DNA from: CALRQJ02 sp943370285
GTDB taxonomy: Bacteria > Bacteroidota > Bacteroidia > Chitinophagales > Chitinophagaceae
Reading direction: 5' to 3'
Assembly: GCA_943370285.1 (NCBI GenBank)
Contig: CALRQJ020000004.1
Location: forward strand, 124,001-188,000
DNA length: 64,000 nt
How positions within the stretch are numbered: the first letter of the stretch is position 1; each line of letters opens with the position of its first letter. Below are positions 34,977 to 44,457 of the stretch, piece after piece. The notes under the pieces were generated by a model. It was not told the origin of the DNA. It did no database searches and saw only the letters and a list, made by a program, of their open reading frames with translations. Position numbers and translations under genes: made by a program.

Positions 34977-35579
34977 TTACAATTTTAGCTTCAACCTTTC
35001 TTTTACCCCAGTTTCCCATTCAGAACGCAAAATAGAAAGTACAATACTATCTCTTCGGGCTTTAGCGCCATGTATAGGTACATCTTGTCTTAAAATGCCT
35101 TCAGGTATACAACCAATGCTCTTCATGGCAGCAATACTTCGTTCATTATTAGCATCGGCCCTAAACTCAACCCTAACCATATTCATGGTTTCAAAAGCAA
35201 ATTGCAGCAATAAAAACTTGCAATGTTTATTAAGGCCTGTACCCTGAAACTGCTTGCCATACCAAGTGTAACCCAACTGTAAAGTTTGATAGTGTAGTTT
35301 GATATCGTAAAATCGAGTAGAGCCTGCATATTCCTGCGTTCTTTTATCAAATACAATAAAAGGGTAAGCTGTTTTATCGGCTCGGCTTTGTAAAGCACTG
35401 TCAATATAGTGTTTTAGGTTTAATTCTCCAGCCATCGGTACTAGGGAATATGGCCATAAGTCGGGTTGATAAATAGAAAATGGAAGCAGGTTTTTGCAGT
35501 CTTCTTGTGTTAAAGGTCGCAGTAAAACGCAATCATCTTCTAATATATATTCCTGCTGATAATCAAAATAGAATGGCAT
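34977..35579 (-). CDS. RimJ/RimL-type GNAT acetyltransferase
   Basis: A 200-residue GNAT protein. The family pattern is LLRPLTQEDCKNLLPF at the N-terminus, then the acetyl-CoA motif LGYTWYGKQFQGTGLNKHCK and the late IAAMKSIGCIPEGILRQ. It probably acetylates a protein N-terminus, amino acid or small molecule. Substrate not assignable. It lies between the lipid kinase (same strand, 45 bases) and the divergent glmS. Confidence 0.88.
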   Translation of the reverse strand: MPFYFDYQQEYILEDDCVLLRPLTQEDCKNLLPFSIYQPDLWPYSLVPMAGELNLKHYIDSALQSRADKTAYPFIVFDKRTQEYAGSTRFYDIKLHYQTLQLGYTWYGKQFQGTGLNKHCKFLLLQFAFETMNMVRVEFRADANNERSIAAMKSIGCIPEGILRQDVPIHGAKARRDSIVLSILRSEWETGVKERLKLKL

Positions 35580-35665
35580 CTTTTGTCGTTAATTACTCGT
35601 CTTAAAATGTGAACTGTATTTGGTGAAATTATAAATAATATTGCACCATCATTTAAACAAATATT

Positions 35666-37501
35666 ATGTGTGGAATTGTTGGTTACACAGGACATAGGGA
35701 AGCATACCCGGTTGTATTAAAAGGACTTAAAAGATTAGAATACCGTGGGTATGATAGTGCCGGGGTTGCGTTAATTAACGACGGACTGAAAGTGTACAAG
35801 AAAAAAGGTAAGGTACAAGAGTTAGAAGATTTTGTCATTGGCAAAGACTTGCACTCTCATATTGGTATCGGGCATACTCGTTGGGCTACTCACGGCGAAC
35901 CTAGCGATAGAAATGCTCATCCGCATGTGTCTAATAGTGGTCAGTTTGCCATGATTCACAACGGTATTATTGAAAATTATGCTCCTATCAAGCAAGAACT
36001 AATTTCAAAGGGCTATGTTTTTCATAGCGATACCGATACGGAAGTATTGCTCAATTTCATTGAAGATATTAAGAAAAATAATGGTTCTACTTTAGAAGAG
36101 GCCTTACGAATTGCACTAAAGCGAATTGTGGGTGCATACTGTATTTTATTGATTGATAAAGATGACCCGGAAACGATTATAGCCGCAAGAAAAGGAAGTC
36201 CTTTAGTAATTGGAATTGGAAAGGGAGAACATTTTTTAGCAAGTGATGCTTCGCCAATAATCGAGTACACCAAAGAAGTGGTTTATGTGAATGATTATGA
36301 AATCGCCATTATAAAACCCGATGAACTTATTCTTAAAAACTTAGGAAACGAAAAGCAAACGCCTTTCATTACTAAGTTAGATATGGAATTGGCAGCCATT
36401 GAAAAAGGTGGTTATGAGCATTTCATGCTGAAGGAAATTAATGAACAACCGGAAACCATTCATGATTGTTTAAGAGGTCGTTTATTGCCCGATGTGGGAC
36501 AAATTATGATGAGTGGGGTTGAGAACCATATTGATGCTTTAAAAGATGCCAAACGCATCATCATTGTTGCTTGTGGTACAAGTTGGCATGCCGGCTTAAT
36601 TGCAGAATATGTAATTGAAGAATTATGTCGAATTCCGGTTGAGGTAGAATATGCCAGTGAGTTCCGTTATCGTAATCCGATCATTCATCAAGGCGATGTA
36701 ATTATTGCCATATCGCAAAGTGGAGAAACCGCAGATACCTTAGTGGCATTAGAAAATGCCAAGCAAAAAGGTGCATTCATTTTTGGTGTAGTAAATGTGG
36801 TTGGCAGTAGTATTGCTCGGTTAAGTCATGCAGGTGCATATACCCATGCCGGACCTGAAATTGGCGTTGCCAGTACAAAAGCGTTTACTGGTCAGTTAGC
36901 GGTATTAATGATGATGGCGTTAAAAATTGGTTATGCTAAAGGCACTTTGCAAGAAGAGCGCTATTTGCAATTAATGCATGAGTTACAAGCAGTACCTGAA
37001 AAAGTGAAAACGATTTTAGCCAATGAAGCAGCATTGAAAGTGATTGGTGAAAAATATAAAGATGCAGCCGATGCTTTATTTTTAGGTCGTGGCTACAACT
37101 TCCCTGTTGCATTAGAAGGTGCATTGAAGCTGAAAGAGATTTCTTATATCCATGCAGAAGGCTATCCTGCTGCCGAAATGAAGCATGGTCCGATAGCTTT
37201 GGTGGATGAACATTTACCCGTAATTTTTGTGGCTACCAAAGACTCTTATTACGAAAAAATTATTTCGAACGTACAAGAAATAAAAGCTAGAAAAGGAAAA
37301 GTAATTGCCATTGCTAGTGAAGGCGATACCATTCTTTCCGGTTTAGCAGATGATGTATTTTATGTGCCCGAAGCAGATGAAATTATTGCACCGCTGCTGA
37401 GTGTTATTCCTTTACAATTGCTAAGTTATTATGTTGGTGTTGCTAAAGGATATGATGTAGATAAACCTAGAAATTTAGCTAAAAGTGTTACAGTAGAATA
37501 A
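35666..37501 (+). CDS. glmS: Glucosamine-6-phosphate synthase (isomerizing)
   Basis: A 611-residue enzyme that makes glucosamine-6-phosphate from fructose-6-phosphate and glutamine, the first step of cell-wall and lipopolysaccharide amino-sugar synthesis. The mature N-terminus is Cys (MCGIVGYTG), the glutaminase nucleophile. GHTRWATHG follows near residue 75. Two SIS isomerase domains include CGTSWHAGL, SQSGETADT and the C-terminal KSVTVE. A hairpin just downstream may attenuate the next gene. I see no glmS ribozyme in the short upstream region (87 bases). Confidence 0.97.
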   Translation: MCGIVGYTGHREAYPVVLKGLKRLEYRGYDSAGVALINDGLKVYKKKGKVQELEDFVIGKDLHSHIGIGHTRWATHGEPSDRNAHPHVSNSGQFAMIHNGIIENYAPIKQELISKGYVFHSDTDTEVLLNFIEDIKKNNGSTLEEALRIALKRIVGAYCILLIDKDDPETIIAARKGSPLVIGIGKGEHFLASDASPIIEYTKEVVYVNDYEIAIIKPDELILKNLGNEKQTPFITKLDMELAAIEKGGYEHFMLKEINEQPETIHDCLRGRLLPDVGQIMMSGVENHIDALKDAKRIIIVACGTSWHAGLIAEYVIEELCRIPVEVEYASEFRYRNPIIHQGDVIIAISQSGETADTLVALENAKQKGAFIFGVVNVVGSSIARLSHAGAYTHAGPEIGVASTKAFTGQLAVLMMMALKIGYAKGTLQEERYLQLMHELQAVPEKVKTILANEAALKVIGEKYKDAADALFLGRGYNFPVALEGALKLKEISYIHAEGYPAAEMKHGPIALVDEHLPVIFVATKDSYYEKIISNVQEIKARKGKVIAIASEGDTILSGLADDVFYVPEADEIIAPLLSVIPLQLLSYYVGVAKGYDVDKPRNLAKSVTVE

Positions 37502-37505
37502 AGAC

Positions 37506-37526
37506 AAGCCGGAGCATATCCGGCTT
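37506..37526 (+). terminator. Hairpin after glmS (weak terminator or attenuator)
   Basis: A perfect 8-bp stem (37506-37513 with 37519-37526), starting 5 bases after the glmS stop, is followed by a weak T tract. The next start at 37565 is beyond it. Confidence 0.5.
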
Positions 37527-37564
37527 TGTACTTTACGGTTTATATAGATTTTCAAATAAATTTT

Positions 37565-39787
37565 ATGCCTCAAAATATCATTCAAAAATCTCCAATCGCT
37601 ACACTTGGGTACCAATTTGTAGAAGCACAATATTTACCTAAAGGCAAAGATGAATATTACTTGCGGAATATGCAGATCAGAAATGGTATTCATTATCGAC
37701 AGCTGACGGCATATGAGATAGAAGTATTGGTTCGTAACAGAAACACTTCTGACGATTGGAATAAAATTTTAGTGTCGGATGCTTTCAATCCGGAATTGGT
37801 GAAAAACTGTAAGTTTTATGGTTTAGTGAGGATCGGAAAATTAGAGCCTTACTGCCTAGGATTTAGCGATTTAAAGATGCCTGTAGGACTGTACAATTCT
37901 ACAATTATCAGTTGCGATTTTGGCGATAATGTAGTAGTAGATAATGTACATTATTTATCGCATTACATTATTGGTAGCGAAGTGATTATTGTAAATGTGA
38001 ATGAGTTGGCTACTACCAATCATGCTAAATTTGGTAACGGTGTTTTGAAAGACGGTGAATCAGAATCTATCAGAATTTGGCTAGGGTTATGCAATGAAAA
38101 TGAAGGTAGAAAAGTAATGCCTTTTAACGGCATGTTACCCGGCGATGCTTATTTGTGGTCTAAGTACAGAGACGATGAATTACTACTCGATAAATTCAAA
38201 CAGTTTACAGAGAAAAAGTTTGATACCCGTCGTGGTTATTATGGCAAAGTGGGTGATAGAACAGTGATTAAAAATACCGCTATTATTAAAGATGTATGGA
38301 TAGGAAGTGATGCCTACATCAAAGGGGCTAATAAATTAAAAAATCTCACTATTAATTCTGGTGAAGAAGGTAAATCGCAAATTGGCGAAGGTTGCGAATT
38401 AGTAAATGGTGTAGTCGGATTTGGCTGCCGCATTTTCTACGGTGCTAAAGCAGTTCGTTTTGTTATGGCCGATCATTCGCAGTTGAAATATGGAGCAAGA
38501 TTAATCAACTCTTATTTAGGACATAATGCTACCATATCTTGTTGTGAAGTATTGAACTCATTAATTTTCCCCGGTCATGAACAACACCATAACAATTCTT
38601 TTTTGTGTGCTTCCTTGGTAATGGGACAGAGTAATATTGCAGCCGGTGCAACAATTGGGTCTAATCATAACAGTCGTAGTGCCGATGGCGAAATTATCGC
38701 CGGTAGAGGTTTTTGGCCGGGACTTTGTGTAAGTCTAAAACACAATTCAAAGTTTGCTTCATTTACCATCATTGCAAAGGGAGATTATCCTGCCGAATTG
38801 CATGTGCCCTTACCTTTTGCTTTAATAAGTAATGATGTAGCTAAGGATAGATTAGTGGTGATGCCGGCATATTGGTTTAGTTACAATATGTATGCGTTGG
38901 CTAGAAATACTTGGAAATATACAGATAGAGATAAACGTACCGAACGAATTCAATATTTCGAATACGATTATTTAGCACCTGATACAGTGAACGAAATTTG
39001 TCAAGCCCTCTCGCTGTTGCAGCATTGGACAGGTTTAGCTTGGTTCAGAAAAGATAATCCTGGAGCAGACCCATCTGTTATTGCAGTATATGAAAAGGGT
39101 AAAGAATTATTAAATAATAATGACCCTATTATAAATAGTTTAGAGATTGTTGCGGAGGGTATTGAAAATACCAATCGGAAAGTAATTGTCATCAAGGCTT
39201 TGCAGGCTTACCAGCACTATATGAAGCAACTATTATTTTATGGCGTTTCTCATTTGATACAACATTTTCAATCCGGTAAATTCGATTCACTTCAAACAGC
39301 TTTATCAACTATCAGTACGGCAAAAATTAAGAACAGTAGTTGGGTGAATATTGGCGGACAATTGATGTTGCAACCCGTTGTAGCACAACTCAAAGAACAA
39401 ATCAAAAATGGTAAAATAAAATCATGGGATGAAGTACATGTGCTGTATAAAAAACAATCTGATAATTATGCTTCAGATAAATTTTATCATGCCTTGTTCA
39501 TATTGGAATTGATAGCAGATACTACCATTAAAAAATTAACCGGTTCTGCTTTGTCAGATTTGTTAGACCAAGCAGTAAACATAAAAGCCGAAATGGTGAA
39601 GGCCATTTATGATTCAAGAGCAAAAGACTATCATAGCTCTTTTCGTAAAATGGTATACGGGTCTAAGGAAGAAATGGATAATGTGATTGGTAAATTAGAT
39701 GACAACAGTTTTATTTTGTTACAACAAACAGAATTAAAACAATTAAAAGCTACTGTTCAGCGATTAAAAAAGAAGTTTTCTAAATAA
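37565..39787 (+). CDS. DUF4954 left-handed beta-helix protein
   Basis: A 740-residue cytosolic protein of the DUF4954 family. The start is ATG 37565; an upstream start would run through the hairpin after glmS. The middle (about residues 230-420) reads as hexapeptide-like turns: VGDRTVIKNTAIIKDVWIGSDAYIKGANKL, split by GEGCELVNGVVGFGCRIFYGA and LGHNATISCCEVLNSLI. Such repeats form left-handed beta-helices used by sugar-nucleotide acyl- or acetyltransferases. A helical C-terminal part (about 470-740) follows. The position next to glmS suggests amino-sugar metabolism, but activity is unproven. Confidence 0.85.
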   Translation: MPQNIIQKSPIATLGYQFVEAQYLPKGKDEYYLRNMQIRNGIHYRQLTAYEIEVLVRNRNTSDDWNKILVSDAFNPELVKNCKFYGLVRIGKLEPYCLGFSDLKMPVGLYNSTIISCDFGDNVVVDNVHYLSHYIIGSEVIIVNVNELATTNHAKFGNGVLKDGESESIRIWLGLCNENEGRKVMPFNGMLPGDAYLWSKYRDDELLLDKFKQFTEKKFDTRRGYYGKVGDRTVIKNTAIIKDVWIGSDAYIKGANKLKNLTINSGEEGKSQIGEGCELVNGVVGFGCRIFYGAKAVRFVMADHSQLKYGARLINSYLGHNATISCCEVLNSLIFPGHEQHHNNSFLCASLVMGQSNIAAGATIGSNHNSRSADGEIIAGRGFWPGLCVSLKHNSKFASFTIIAKGDYPAELHVPLPFALISNDVAKDRLVVMPAYWFSYNMYALARNTWKYTDRDKRTERIQYFEYDYLAPDTVNEICQALSLLQHWTGLAWFRKDNPGADPSVIAVYEKGKELLNNNDPIINSLEIVAEGIENTNRKVIVIKALQAYQHYMKQLLFYGVSHLIQHFQSGKFDSLQTALSTISTAKIKNSSWVNIGGQLMLQPVVAQLKEQIKNGKIKSWDEVHVLYKKQSDNYASDKFYHALFILELIADTTIKKLTGSALSDLLDQAVNIKAEMVKAIYDSRAKDYHSSFRKMVYGSKEEMDNVIGKLDDNSFILLQQTELKQLKATVQRLKKKFSK

Positions 39788-39798
39788 GAGCACAAACA

Positions 39799-40200
39799 AT
39801 GCATCGCAGCGTTGATCATTATATTGAAGCACTTCCAAGTGAAAAACAAATTATTGCAACAGCAGTAAGAGATATTATTGTAGCTGTACCCGGAATAGAA
39901 GAAAAGTTCAGTTTTAAAATTCCATTCTACCACTATTTTGGAATGCTTTGTTATATCAATAATACTAAAAATGGGCTAGATATTGGCTTTTGCAGAGGGA
40001 AAGATTTAGTATTGGCTTTCCCACAACTTAATATGAAAGATAGAGCAATGGTAGCTTCCATTGAGTTGCAATCTGTAGCAGATATTGTAACGTTTGATCT
40101 TGCTCAAATCATCCATTCGGCAGCTGCTTGGAATATAGAAGCCAAGCAAAACGGCATTACATTTCTTTCCCCAAAATCAACTTCAAGTCGAAGAAAATAA
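39799..40200 (+). CDS. DUF1801 protein
   Basis: A 133-residue DUF1801 protein. The fold is shown by the N-terminal helix EALPSEKQIIATAVRDIIVAVPGIEEKFSFKIPFYH (first 35 residues in outline) and the later ICYINNTKNGLDIGFCRG and LAQIIHSAAAWNIEA. The biochemical function of the family is unknown. It is 11 bases after the DUF4954 stop and is likely co-transcribed with it. Confidence 0.85.
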   Translation: MHRSVDHYIEALPSEKQIIATAVRDIIVAVPGIEEKFSFKIPFYHYFGMLCYINNTKNGLDIGFCRGKDLVLAFPQLNMKDRAMVASIELQSVADIVTFDLAQIIHSAAAWNIEAKQNGITFLSPKSTSSRRK

Positions 40201-40227
40201 AAATGCCATCCCATAAGGATGGCATTT
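40201..40227. terminator. Bidirectional terminator
   Basis: A perfect 11-bp stem (40201-40211 with 40217-40227) starts immediately after the DUF1801 stop. It also faces the convergent DUF2795 gene. Confidence 0.78.
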
Positions 40228-40246
40228 GAGCAAAATACTTTCGATA

Positions 40247-40468
40247 TTAATATTCATCTTCATTGAACATGAAATCATCTTGACTCGGGTAATCGGGCCA
40301 AATATCTTCAATACTCTCATACACTTCACCCTCATCCTCCAATTCTTGTAAGTTCTCAACTACCTCAATGGGGGCACCGCTGCGTATAGCGTAATCAATC
40401 AGTTCGTCTTTTGTTGCCGGCCATGGAGCATCTTCCAAGTAGCTAGCTAATTCAAGTGTCCAAAACAT
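40247..40468 (-). CDS. DUF2795 small acidic protein
   Basis: A 73-residue acidic protein. The core ASYLEDAPWPATKDELIDYAIRSGAPIEVVENLQEL matches DUF2795, a short helical domain found in proteins of unknown role (key residues: W-P-A-T-K-x-E-L-I-x-Y-A). The C-terminus is rich in Asp and Glu. It stands alone between two terminated units, so it has its own promoter. Confidence 0.85.
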   Translation of the reverse strand: MFWTLELASYLEDAPWPATKDELIDYAIRSGAPIEVVENLQELEDEGEVYESIEDIWPDYPSQDDFMFNEDEY

Positions 40469-40636
40469 CTGCTATCCTTTTTAATTTTTGCAAAAGTATA
40501 GGTATAAACGAAATAACCAAATCAGCGTTTACTAACAAAGTGCTAATAAATCTGAAAATTTTACATAAAGCCTATTTTTCAATGGGCTTTATAGGTAGGT
40601 TTGCGGTATTGATACGTTTAAAAGCCAATTAGTTGC

Positions 40637-41293
40637 ATGCTAACAGCAGAAAATATACACAAACACTATGGCAGCCTACATGTGTTGAAAGGAGTTGATT
40701 TTTCTATGGAAAAAGGCGAAATTGTAAGTATTGTTGGTTCTTCGGGGGCCGGAAAAAGCACTTTACTTCATATTTTAGGTACTTTAGACAGTGCCGATAG
40801 TGGTAATATTTGGCTCAATGGAACTGAAGTAACTAGTTTAAAAGGAAAGGCTTTAGCAGCATTTAGAAATCAACACATTGGATTTGTATTTCAATTTCAT
40901 CATTTATTACCTGAGTTTTCAGCCATTGAGAATGTCTGTATTCCCGGTTGGATTGCCAACAGAAACAAACAAGAAACTGAAGCTGCTGCAGAAAACTTGT
41001 TAAAATTATTGGGATTAGGCGATAGAATGACCAATAAACCCCAACAATTAAGTGGTGGAGAGCAGCAAAGGGTGGCTGTTGCACGGGCCTTAATCAATAA
41101 ACCTGCAATAGTATTTGCCGATGAACCAACTGGTAATTTAGATAGCAAAAATGCAAGAGAACTTCACGATTTGTTTGTTCAGCTTAGAGCATCAATTCAG
41201 CAAACATTTTTAATAGTAACTCACAACGAAGAATTGGCCGCTATGAGTGACCGATTGTTACATATGAAAGACGGGTTGATAGTAAATAACTAG
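40637..41293 (+). CDS. LolD-like ABC transporter ATP-binding protein
   Basis: A 218-residue ABC ATPase. Walker A is GSSGAGKST at residues 34-42, the signature is LSGGEQQRVAVARAL and Walker B is IVFADEPTGNLDSKN, all as in LolD/MacB-class ATPases that power lipoprotein release or mechanotransmission. No LolC/E permease is adjacent, so the partner is elsewhere. The gene ends inside the stop codon of the convergent adenosyltransferase gene. Confidence 0.9.
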   Translation: MLTAENIHKHYGSLHVLKGVDFSMEKGEIVSIVGSSGAGKSTLLHILGTLDSADSGNIWLNGTEVTSLKGKALAAFRNQHIGFVFQFHHLLPEFSAIENVCIPGWIANRNKQETEAAAENLLKLLGLGDRMTNKPQQLSGGEQQRVAVARALINKPAIVFADEPTGNLDSKNARELHDLFVQLRASIQQTFLIVTHNEELAAMSDRLLHMKDGLIVNN

Positions 41294-41856
41294 CTAGAAA
41301 TTCTTGCCTTCCAAGGAATTTCATTCACCTGCAATAAATGACCAATATAACGACTAAGTACAAATAGATAATCGCTTAGGCGGTTCAAGTATTTGATGAC
41401 TAAAGCATCAATAAACATATCTGCTTCCTGCATAGCCACGCAAATACGTTCGGCACGACGACATACACAACGAGCAATATGAGCAGTTGAAACTGCAGGA
41501 TGACCGCCTGGTAAAATAAAATTTTTCATTGGCGGTAATACTTCGTTCATAGAATCCATTTCTTGCTCTAAAAATAAAACGTCAGATTCTTTTAAGTCTG
41601 GTATTTTCATCAAAGGTTCTTTATCAGGATCACAAGCTAAAGATGAACCTACAGTAAATAGCCTGTCTTGTATTTCTTTTAAATGAAGCTTGATGGTTTC
41701 ATCGGTTAAGTGGTCGCTAACCAATCCAATGTAAGAGTTCAATTCATCTACTGTGCCATAACTATCAATACGGATATGGCTTTTGGGCACTTTTGTACCG
41801 CCAATTAAACTTGTTTTTCCTTCGTCTCCAGTCTTGGTATAAATCTTGAATGCCAT
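41290..41856 (-). CDS. PduO-type ATP:cob(I)alamin adenosyltransferase
   Basis: A 188-residue trimeric enzyme that transfers the 5'-deoxyadenosyl group from ATP to cob(I)alamin. The N-terminal ATP-binding motif YTKTGDEGKTSLIGG is complete. Later motifs include YGTVDELNSYIGL and CRRAERICVAM. No other cobalamin gene is nearby, so it may serve uptake-derived cobamide. Its stop codon overlaps that of the convergent ABC gene by three bases. Confidence 0.94.
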   Translation of the reverse strand: MAFKIYTKTGDEGKTSLIGGTKVPKSHIRIDSYGTVDELNSYIGLVSDHLTDETIKLHLKEIQDRLFTVGSSLACDPDKEPLMKIPDLKESDVLFLEQEMDSMNEVLPPMKNFILPGGHPAVSTAHIARCVCRRAERICVAMQEADMFIDALVIKYLNRLSDYLFVLSRYIGHLLQVNEIPWKARISS

Positions 41857-41985
41857 AAAAAATCCGTTAGTCGGTGAAATAGGGATTGTATCCTTTGTCC
41901 TTTGAACAAAAGTAAAATCGAATGGTTCAGATTAAAAACAGATTTATCAACCAACCATTAAGATAATAGGAGAAATAGGAGATGA

Positions 41986-42669
41986 TTACTGTTGATTGTC
42001 GCTTTCTACAAGCCCATCTCTTAAACGAACCACTCTTTTAGCATAGTGAGCAATATCTTCTTCGTGGGTTACCAGAATCACTGTATTTCCGGCAGCTTGA
42101 ATTTTGCCAAAAATATCCATTACTTCAACCGAAGTTTTTGAATCTAGATTTCCCGTAGGTTCGTCTGCAAGTAAAATGGAAGGATTATTCACCAATGCTC
42201 GGGCAATAGCTACACGTTGAATTTGGCCACCACTCAATTCATTCGATTTATGATGGCTTCTATCAGCCAAGCCAACTTTTTTCAAGGCTTCTAAGGCTCT
42301 TTCTGTACGTTCTTTTTTACCAATTCCGGCATATACCAATGGTAGTGCTACATTTTCTACCGCTGTTAAGCGAGGTAATAAATTAAATTGCTGAAATACA
42401 AAGCCGATTTCTTCATTTCTTACACTAGCTAAGTCATCATCGGGCATTTTACTTACATCTTTTTGGTTAAGGATATAAGAACCGCCGGTAGGAGAGTCGA
42501 GACAACCCAAAATATTCATCAAGGTACTTTTGCCACTACCGCTAGGGCCCATCAAAGCCACATATTCATTTTTGTAAATATCTAGGTTGATGCCTTTTAG
42601 TACTTGTAATGCTTCGCCACCCATGAAGTAGCTTTTCTGAATATTTTCTAAGTGTATTATGGGAGTCAT
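41986..42669 (-). CDS. MacB/LolD-type ABC transporter ATP-binding protein
   Basis: A 227-residue ABC ATPase with Walker A GPSGSGKST, signature ELSGGQIQRVAIARAL and Walker B SILLADEPTGNLDSKT. The N-terminal motif IIHLENIQKSYFMGGEALQVLKGINL is usual for MacB-type importers of mechanical force. No permease is adjacent. The gene lies 27 bases downstream of gatC on the same strand, so the two may be co-transcribed. Confidence 0.9.
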   Translation of the reverse strand: MTPIIHLENIQKSYFMGGEALQVLKGINLDIYKNEYVALMGPSGSGKSTLMNILGCLDSPTGGSYILNQKDVSKMPDDDLASVRNEEIGFVFQQFNLLPRLTAVENVALPLVYAGIGKKERTERALEALKKVGLADRSHHKSNELSGGQIQRVAIARALVNNPSILLADEPTGNLDSKTSVEVMDIFGKIQAAGNTVILVTHEEDIAHYAKRVVRLRDGLVESDNQQ

Positions 42670-42696
42670 GCTGCAGTAATTCTAATGTTCAATGGT

Positions 42697-42993
42697 TTAA
42701 GCTTCTTTTTTGATCACTTTTGGTACTTTGAAAAAAGCCTTGTCTTGCGTTGGGGCATTCAACAAAGCCGCTTCAACAGATACGCTGCCTTCTAAAACAT
42801 CTTCTCTCAGTACATTTACTTCTCCAGAAATATGCAGTAAAGGTGCAACACCGGTAGTATCTACCTGTTGCAATGTTTCAACAAAAGCAATCATTTTTTC
42901 TAAGTCTTTGGTATAAGCAATAGTCTCAGCTTCTGTAAATTGAAGACGAGCCAAATGTGCTAGATTGTTAACCAAGGTTGTATTTACTTCCAT
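42697..42993 (-). CDS. gatC: Asp-tRNA(Asn)/Glu-tRNA(Gln) amidotransferase subunit C
   Basis: A 98-residue subunit of the GatCAB complex that amidates mischarged tRNAs. ATG 42993 is chosen because it matches the usual short N-terminus (MEVNTTLVNNLAHLARLQFTEAE). The conserved LAHLARL and the late Leu-Arg-Glu-Asp turn (NVLREDVLEGS) fit the family. gatA and gatB are not in the window. Confidence 0.94.
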   Translation of the reverse strand: MEVNTTLVNNLAHLARLQFTEAETIAYTKDLEKMIAFVETLQQVDTTGVAPLLHISGEVNVLREDVLEGSVSVEAALLNAPTQDKAFFKVPKVIKKEA

Positions 42994-43079
42994 ATGATAT
43001 AAACAAAAATAAGCTGAATAATTATAGCTACAGCAGATAAATGCCAAACGGTAAAAAACTATTATGAAGACAGTATATA

Positions 43080-44234
43080 CTACCTAATTGCTTTTTCCCA
43101 AGTAGCAGATTGGCTGCCTTTTACATATCTTATGAAGCCCATGTATAAAGCTACATTCATAAAAACAAAGTAGAATGGAACAAAAAAGGCAAGTGGTGCT
43201 TTTTTATTCGTTAATGTAAAAATGCCACCAATTGCAGCAAAGCTGTAAAATAGTAGTTGAAGCATAAAAGTGAGCATGTAAAAAATGCTACCATCATTTA
43301 TGGCTAGAATGCCGTTTGTGAACAAAAAGACTGGCAATAGGATTGGGCACAACACCCAACGGAATATTCTTCGAGATAGGTATTGAAAGGTCAGCAAGGG
43401 GTGTTTAAATACGTTTAAAAGCATACCAAGCCTAAAGGCCGATTGAAAAACTCCTGCTGCAATGCGTATACGGCGTTTTGACTCTTCATTTAGGTCTGCC
43501 GAGGGCTTTTCGGTAGCAAATGCATTGGGCTCATAACTCACTTTATAACCTTTAGCACAAATGGCAGCCCATAGCATAAAATCATCTAAAATGGTATCAG
43601 TAGGTTGTGGTTCAAACAAATGGGTACGCATAGAAAACAATTCACCGGCTGCACCAATCACAGTGTTAAATTCACTATCCATTTGTTTTAAGAACGATTC
43701 ATAGCGCCAATACAATCCCTCGCCATGACCTATTGGCGAATTGGTGAGGCTTACTTTTTTTTCTCCGGCAACACCGCCGATCTTAGGATTAACATAATGT
43801 TTTACTAAAGCTAACACCGCATTGGGGTTAAGCAGGGTATTTGCATCTGAGAAGATTACAATCGGCGTGGTAACATGTTTCATGGCATTATTAATGGCTG
43901 CCATTTTACCAAGCCTTTGAGGAGCGTATACCAAACTAACACCTGGGTACTGTTCAATGATGTTCTTTGAATCATCTACATTACCGTCAATGGCAAATAA
44001 TAGGGTGAGTTTGTTAGCGGGATAAATCAATTGTAGGCAGTTTTCTATTTTAAATGGTAATTGTGCCGCTTCTAGATAAGCAGGTACAATTAAAGTAACA
44101 GCCGGCAATTCACTAGCTATTGAAGGCCGTTGTTGTTTACATTGGTTGATAAGCCAAAGCAATAGACCATAACCTATATATACATATATAAGCAGTACAC
44201 CACTCACCCAAAAAATAGTACTCACCATGTGCAT
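43080..44234 (-). CDS. Membrane glycosyltransferase, GT2 family
   Basis: A protein of about 384 residues (start uncertain; MHMVST at 44234 is favoured over a longer version starting 44339, whose extra residues look non-coding). It has an N-terminal membrane segment, a GT2 core with the nucleotide-sugar Asp motifs (LLFAIDGNVDDS, IVIFSDANT) and catalytic ILDDF, then the RRIRIAAG turn of processive synthases. Three or four C-terminal membrane helices follow (about residues 290-370). It probably adds sugars to a lipid or polysaccharide at the inner membrane. Substrate unknown. Confidence 0.87.
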   Translation of the reverse strand: MHMVSTIFWVSGVLLIYVYIGYGLLLWLINQCKQQRPSIASELPAVTLIVPAYLEAAQLPFKIENCLQLIYPANKLTLLFAIDGNVDDSKNIIEQYPGVSLVYAPQRLGKMAAINNAMKHVTTPIVIFSDANTLLNPNAVLALVKHYVNPKIGGVAGEKKVSLTNSPIGHGEGLYWRYESFLKQMDSEFNTVIGAAGELFSMRTHLFEPQPTDTILDDFMLWAAICAKGYKVSYEPNAFATEKPSADLNEESKRRIRIAAGVFQSAFRLGMLLNVFKHPLLTFQYLSRRIFRWVLCPILLPVFLFTNGILAINDGSIFYMLTFMLQLLFYSFAAIGGIFTLTNKKAPLAFFVPFYFVFMNVALYMGFIRYVKGSQSATWEKAIR

Positions 44235-44457
44235 GTGCAATGAAGGTAGGCAAAATGCAATATTTTGTAATAAGCTAATGCTAAGATGGGAATAGCTATC
44301 ATTTTGAGATGAATCCAATCGGACAAGAAAAGCGGCCATTTATATCCAAATAAGACAAAAGACTCTCAAAAATGGAGATTTTTTCCCATTATGAGTAGGA
44401 AGTTACAATAATGGAATGCTTTAGCCGTTTATAGAATTGAATCCAAATCCTATAGCC

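Noticed and set aside
35579..35665. glmS ribozyme upstream of glmS
   Set aside because: The gap is only 86 bases and no ribozyme core was recognised; these ribozymes are mainly from Firmicutes.
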